A DNA stretch of 64,000 nt. Source: Microbacterium enclense. GTDB taxonomy: Bacteria > Actinomycetota > Actinomycetes > Actinomycetales > Microbacteriaceae. The notes under the pieces were generated by a model. The model saw only the letters and a program-made list of their open reading frames with translations, was not told the origin of the DNA and made no database searches. The stretch is taken from contig NZ_KQ758469.1 in assembly GCF_001456955.1 (NCBI RefSeq), forward strand, positions 64,926 to 128,925, in the 5' to 3' direction. This document shows, one piece after another, positions 63,843 to 64,000 of the stretch; the first letter of the stretch is position 1; every line of letters starts with the position of its first letter. The position numbers and the translations under genes were made by a program.

Positions 63843-64000
63843 GCGCGGGCCGCCGTCAGCTGCGCCACACCGAACATCAGGCCGCCCATGTCGGCGTCGC
63901 GGACGCCGTCGAGCTGCCACTGGCCGAGCTGCACCGAGGCGTCGACGATGGCCTTCGCCCGCGCCACCCGGCGCTCGTGGAACGCGTCCCACAGCGCCTG
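63839..64000 (-). CDS. flavin-dependent monooxygenase, C-terminal part
   Basis: Only the last 53 codons are inside the window; the start lies beyond the right edge. The visible end, RVARAKAIVDASVQLGQWQL, followed by MGGLMFGVAQ, looks like the C-terminal helix of 3-hydroxybenzoate/salicylate-type FAD monooxygenases. It shares ATGA with the amidohydrolase gene. Its membership of an aromatic catabolic operon is therefore likely, but the assignment rests on a short segment. Confidence 0.55.
   Translation of the reverse strand, partial: QALWDAFHERRVARAKAIVDASVQLGQWQLDGVRDADMGGLMFGVAQLTAARA

Overview
The window is high-GC actinobacterial chromosome, most likely from Microbacteriaceae and probably Microbacterium. 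The evidence is the very high GC with strongly GC-biased third codon positions, frequent GTG starts, a dnaK-grpE-dnaJ-hspR operon with HAIR operators, a FdxA-type ferredoxin paired with an FprA-type reductase, and the heptamer GGATGCC/GGCATCC occurring throughout both strands. I see no rRNA, integrase, transposase or CRISPR. There is one tRNA, Gly(CCC). The gene content looks core-like, with accessory pieces at about 48.6-50.4 kb and 54.7-64 kb.

Layout. 0-4 kb: repeat-rich start, pyrE, xthA, then a YCII/DGPF protein with an ECF42-type sigma factor behind a matching promoter. 4-10.3 kb: FMN reductase, a DesK/LiaS-like two-component system, an ABC-2 exporter, a VOC protein and a membrane protein. 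10.5-14.7 kb: GH15 glycosidase, glucose-6-phosphate dehydrogenase and nitroreductase. 14.9-17.1 kb: clpB without an N domain, under a HAIR site. 17.3-27.2 kb: a GlxA-type regulator, two GT4 glycosyltransferases, a heterodimeric ABC exporter and a frameshifted hypothetical gene. 27.3-31.5 kb: the HspR/DnaK chaperone operon with two HAIR-like sites. 32-37.2 kb: DEAD-box helicase, UMF1-type MFS protein, and a divergent pair of His-rich MarR-like regulators. 37.5-48.6 kb: an eleven-gene, almost gapless assimilatory sulfur operon (sulfite reductase, APS reductase, CysDN, an SsuABC-like transporter, CobA, FprA, FdxA, TrxR-like). 48.7-50.7 kb: a truncated GT2 relic, dcd, and tRNA-Gly followed by repeated copies of its own 3' end. 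50.7-57.5 kb: SDR, YdeI-like protein, SGNH lipoprotein, Pr6Pr-type membrane protein, a BLUF photoreceptor with a small partner, a SnoaL-like protein and a CYP152-like P450. 57.8-64 kb: a pyranose/C-glycoside-oxidase-like GMC enzyme, a DHA2 exporter, and a catabolic operon (SDR, FAH hydrolase, amidohydrolase, flavin monooxygenase) that runs off the right edge.

How the genes work together. HspR probably represses its own chaperone operon and clpB through HAIR sites. The sulfur operon encodes sulfate activation (CysDN), APS reduction (CysH), sulfite reduction (Sir), siroheme synthesis (CobA), the electron supply (FprA/FdxA) and an organosulfur importer. The right-end genes could oxidise a glycoside and degrade an aromatic acid.

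The most unusual signals are the tRNA-Gly 3'-end repeats, several families of intergenic palindromes, the His-rich MarR pair with its operator region, the intact BLUF cassette, the ECF42 autoregulation promoter, and the split degenerate/competent site of the ABC exporter.
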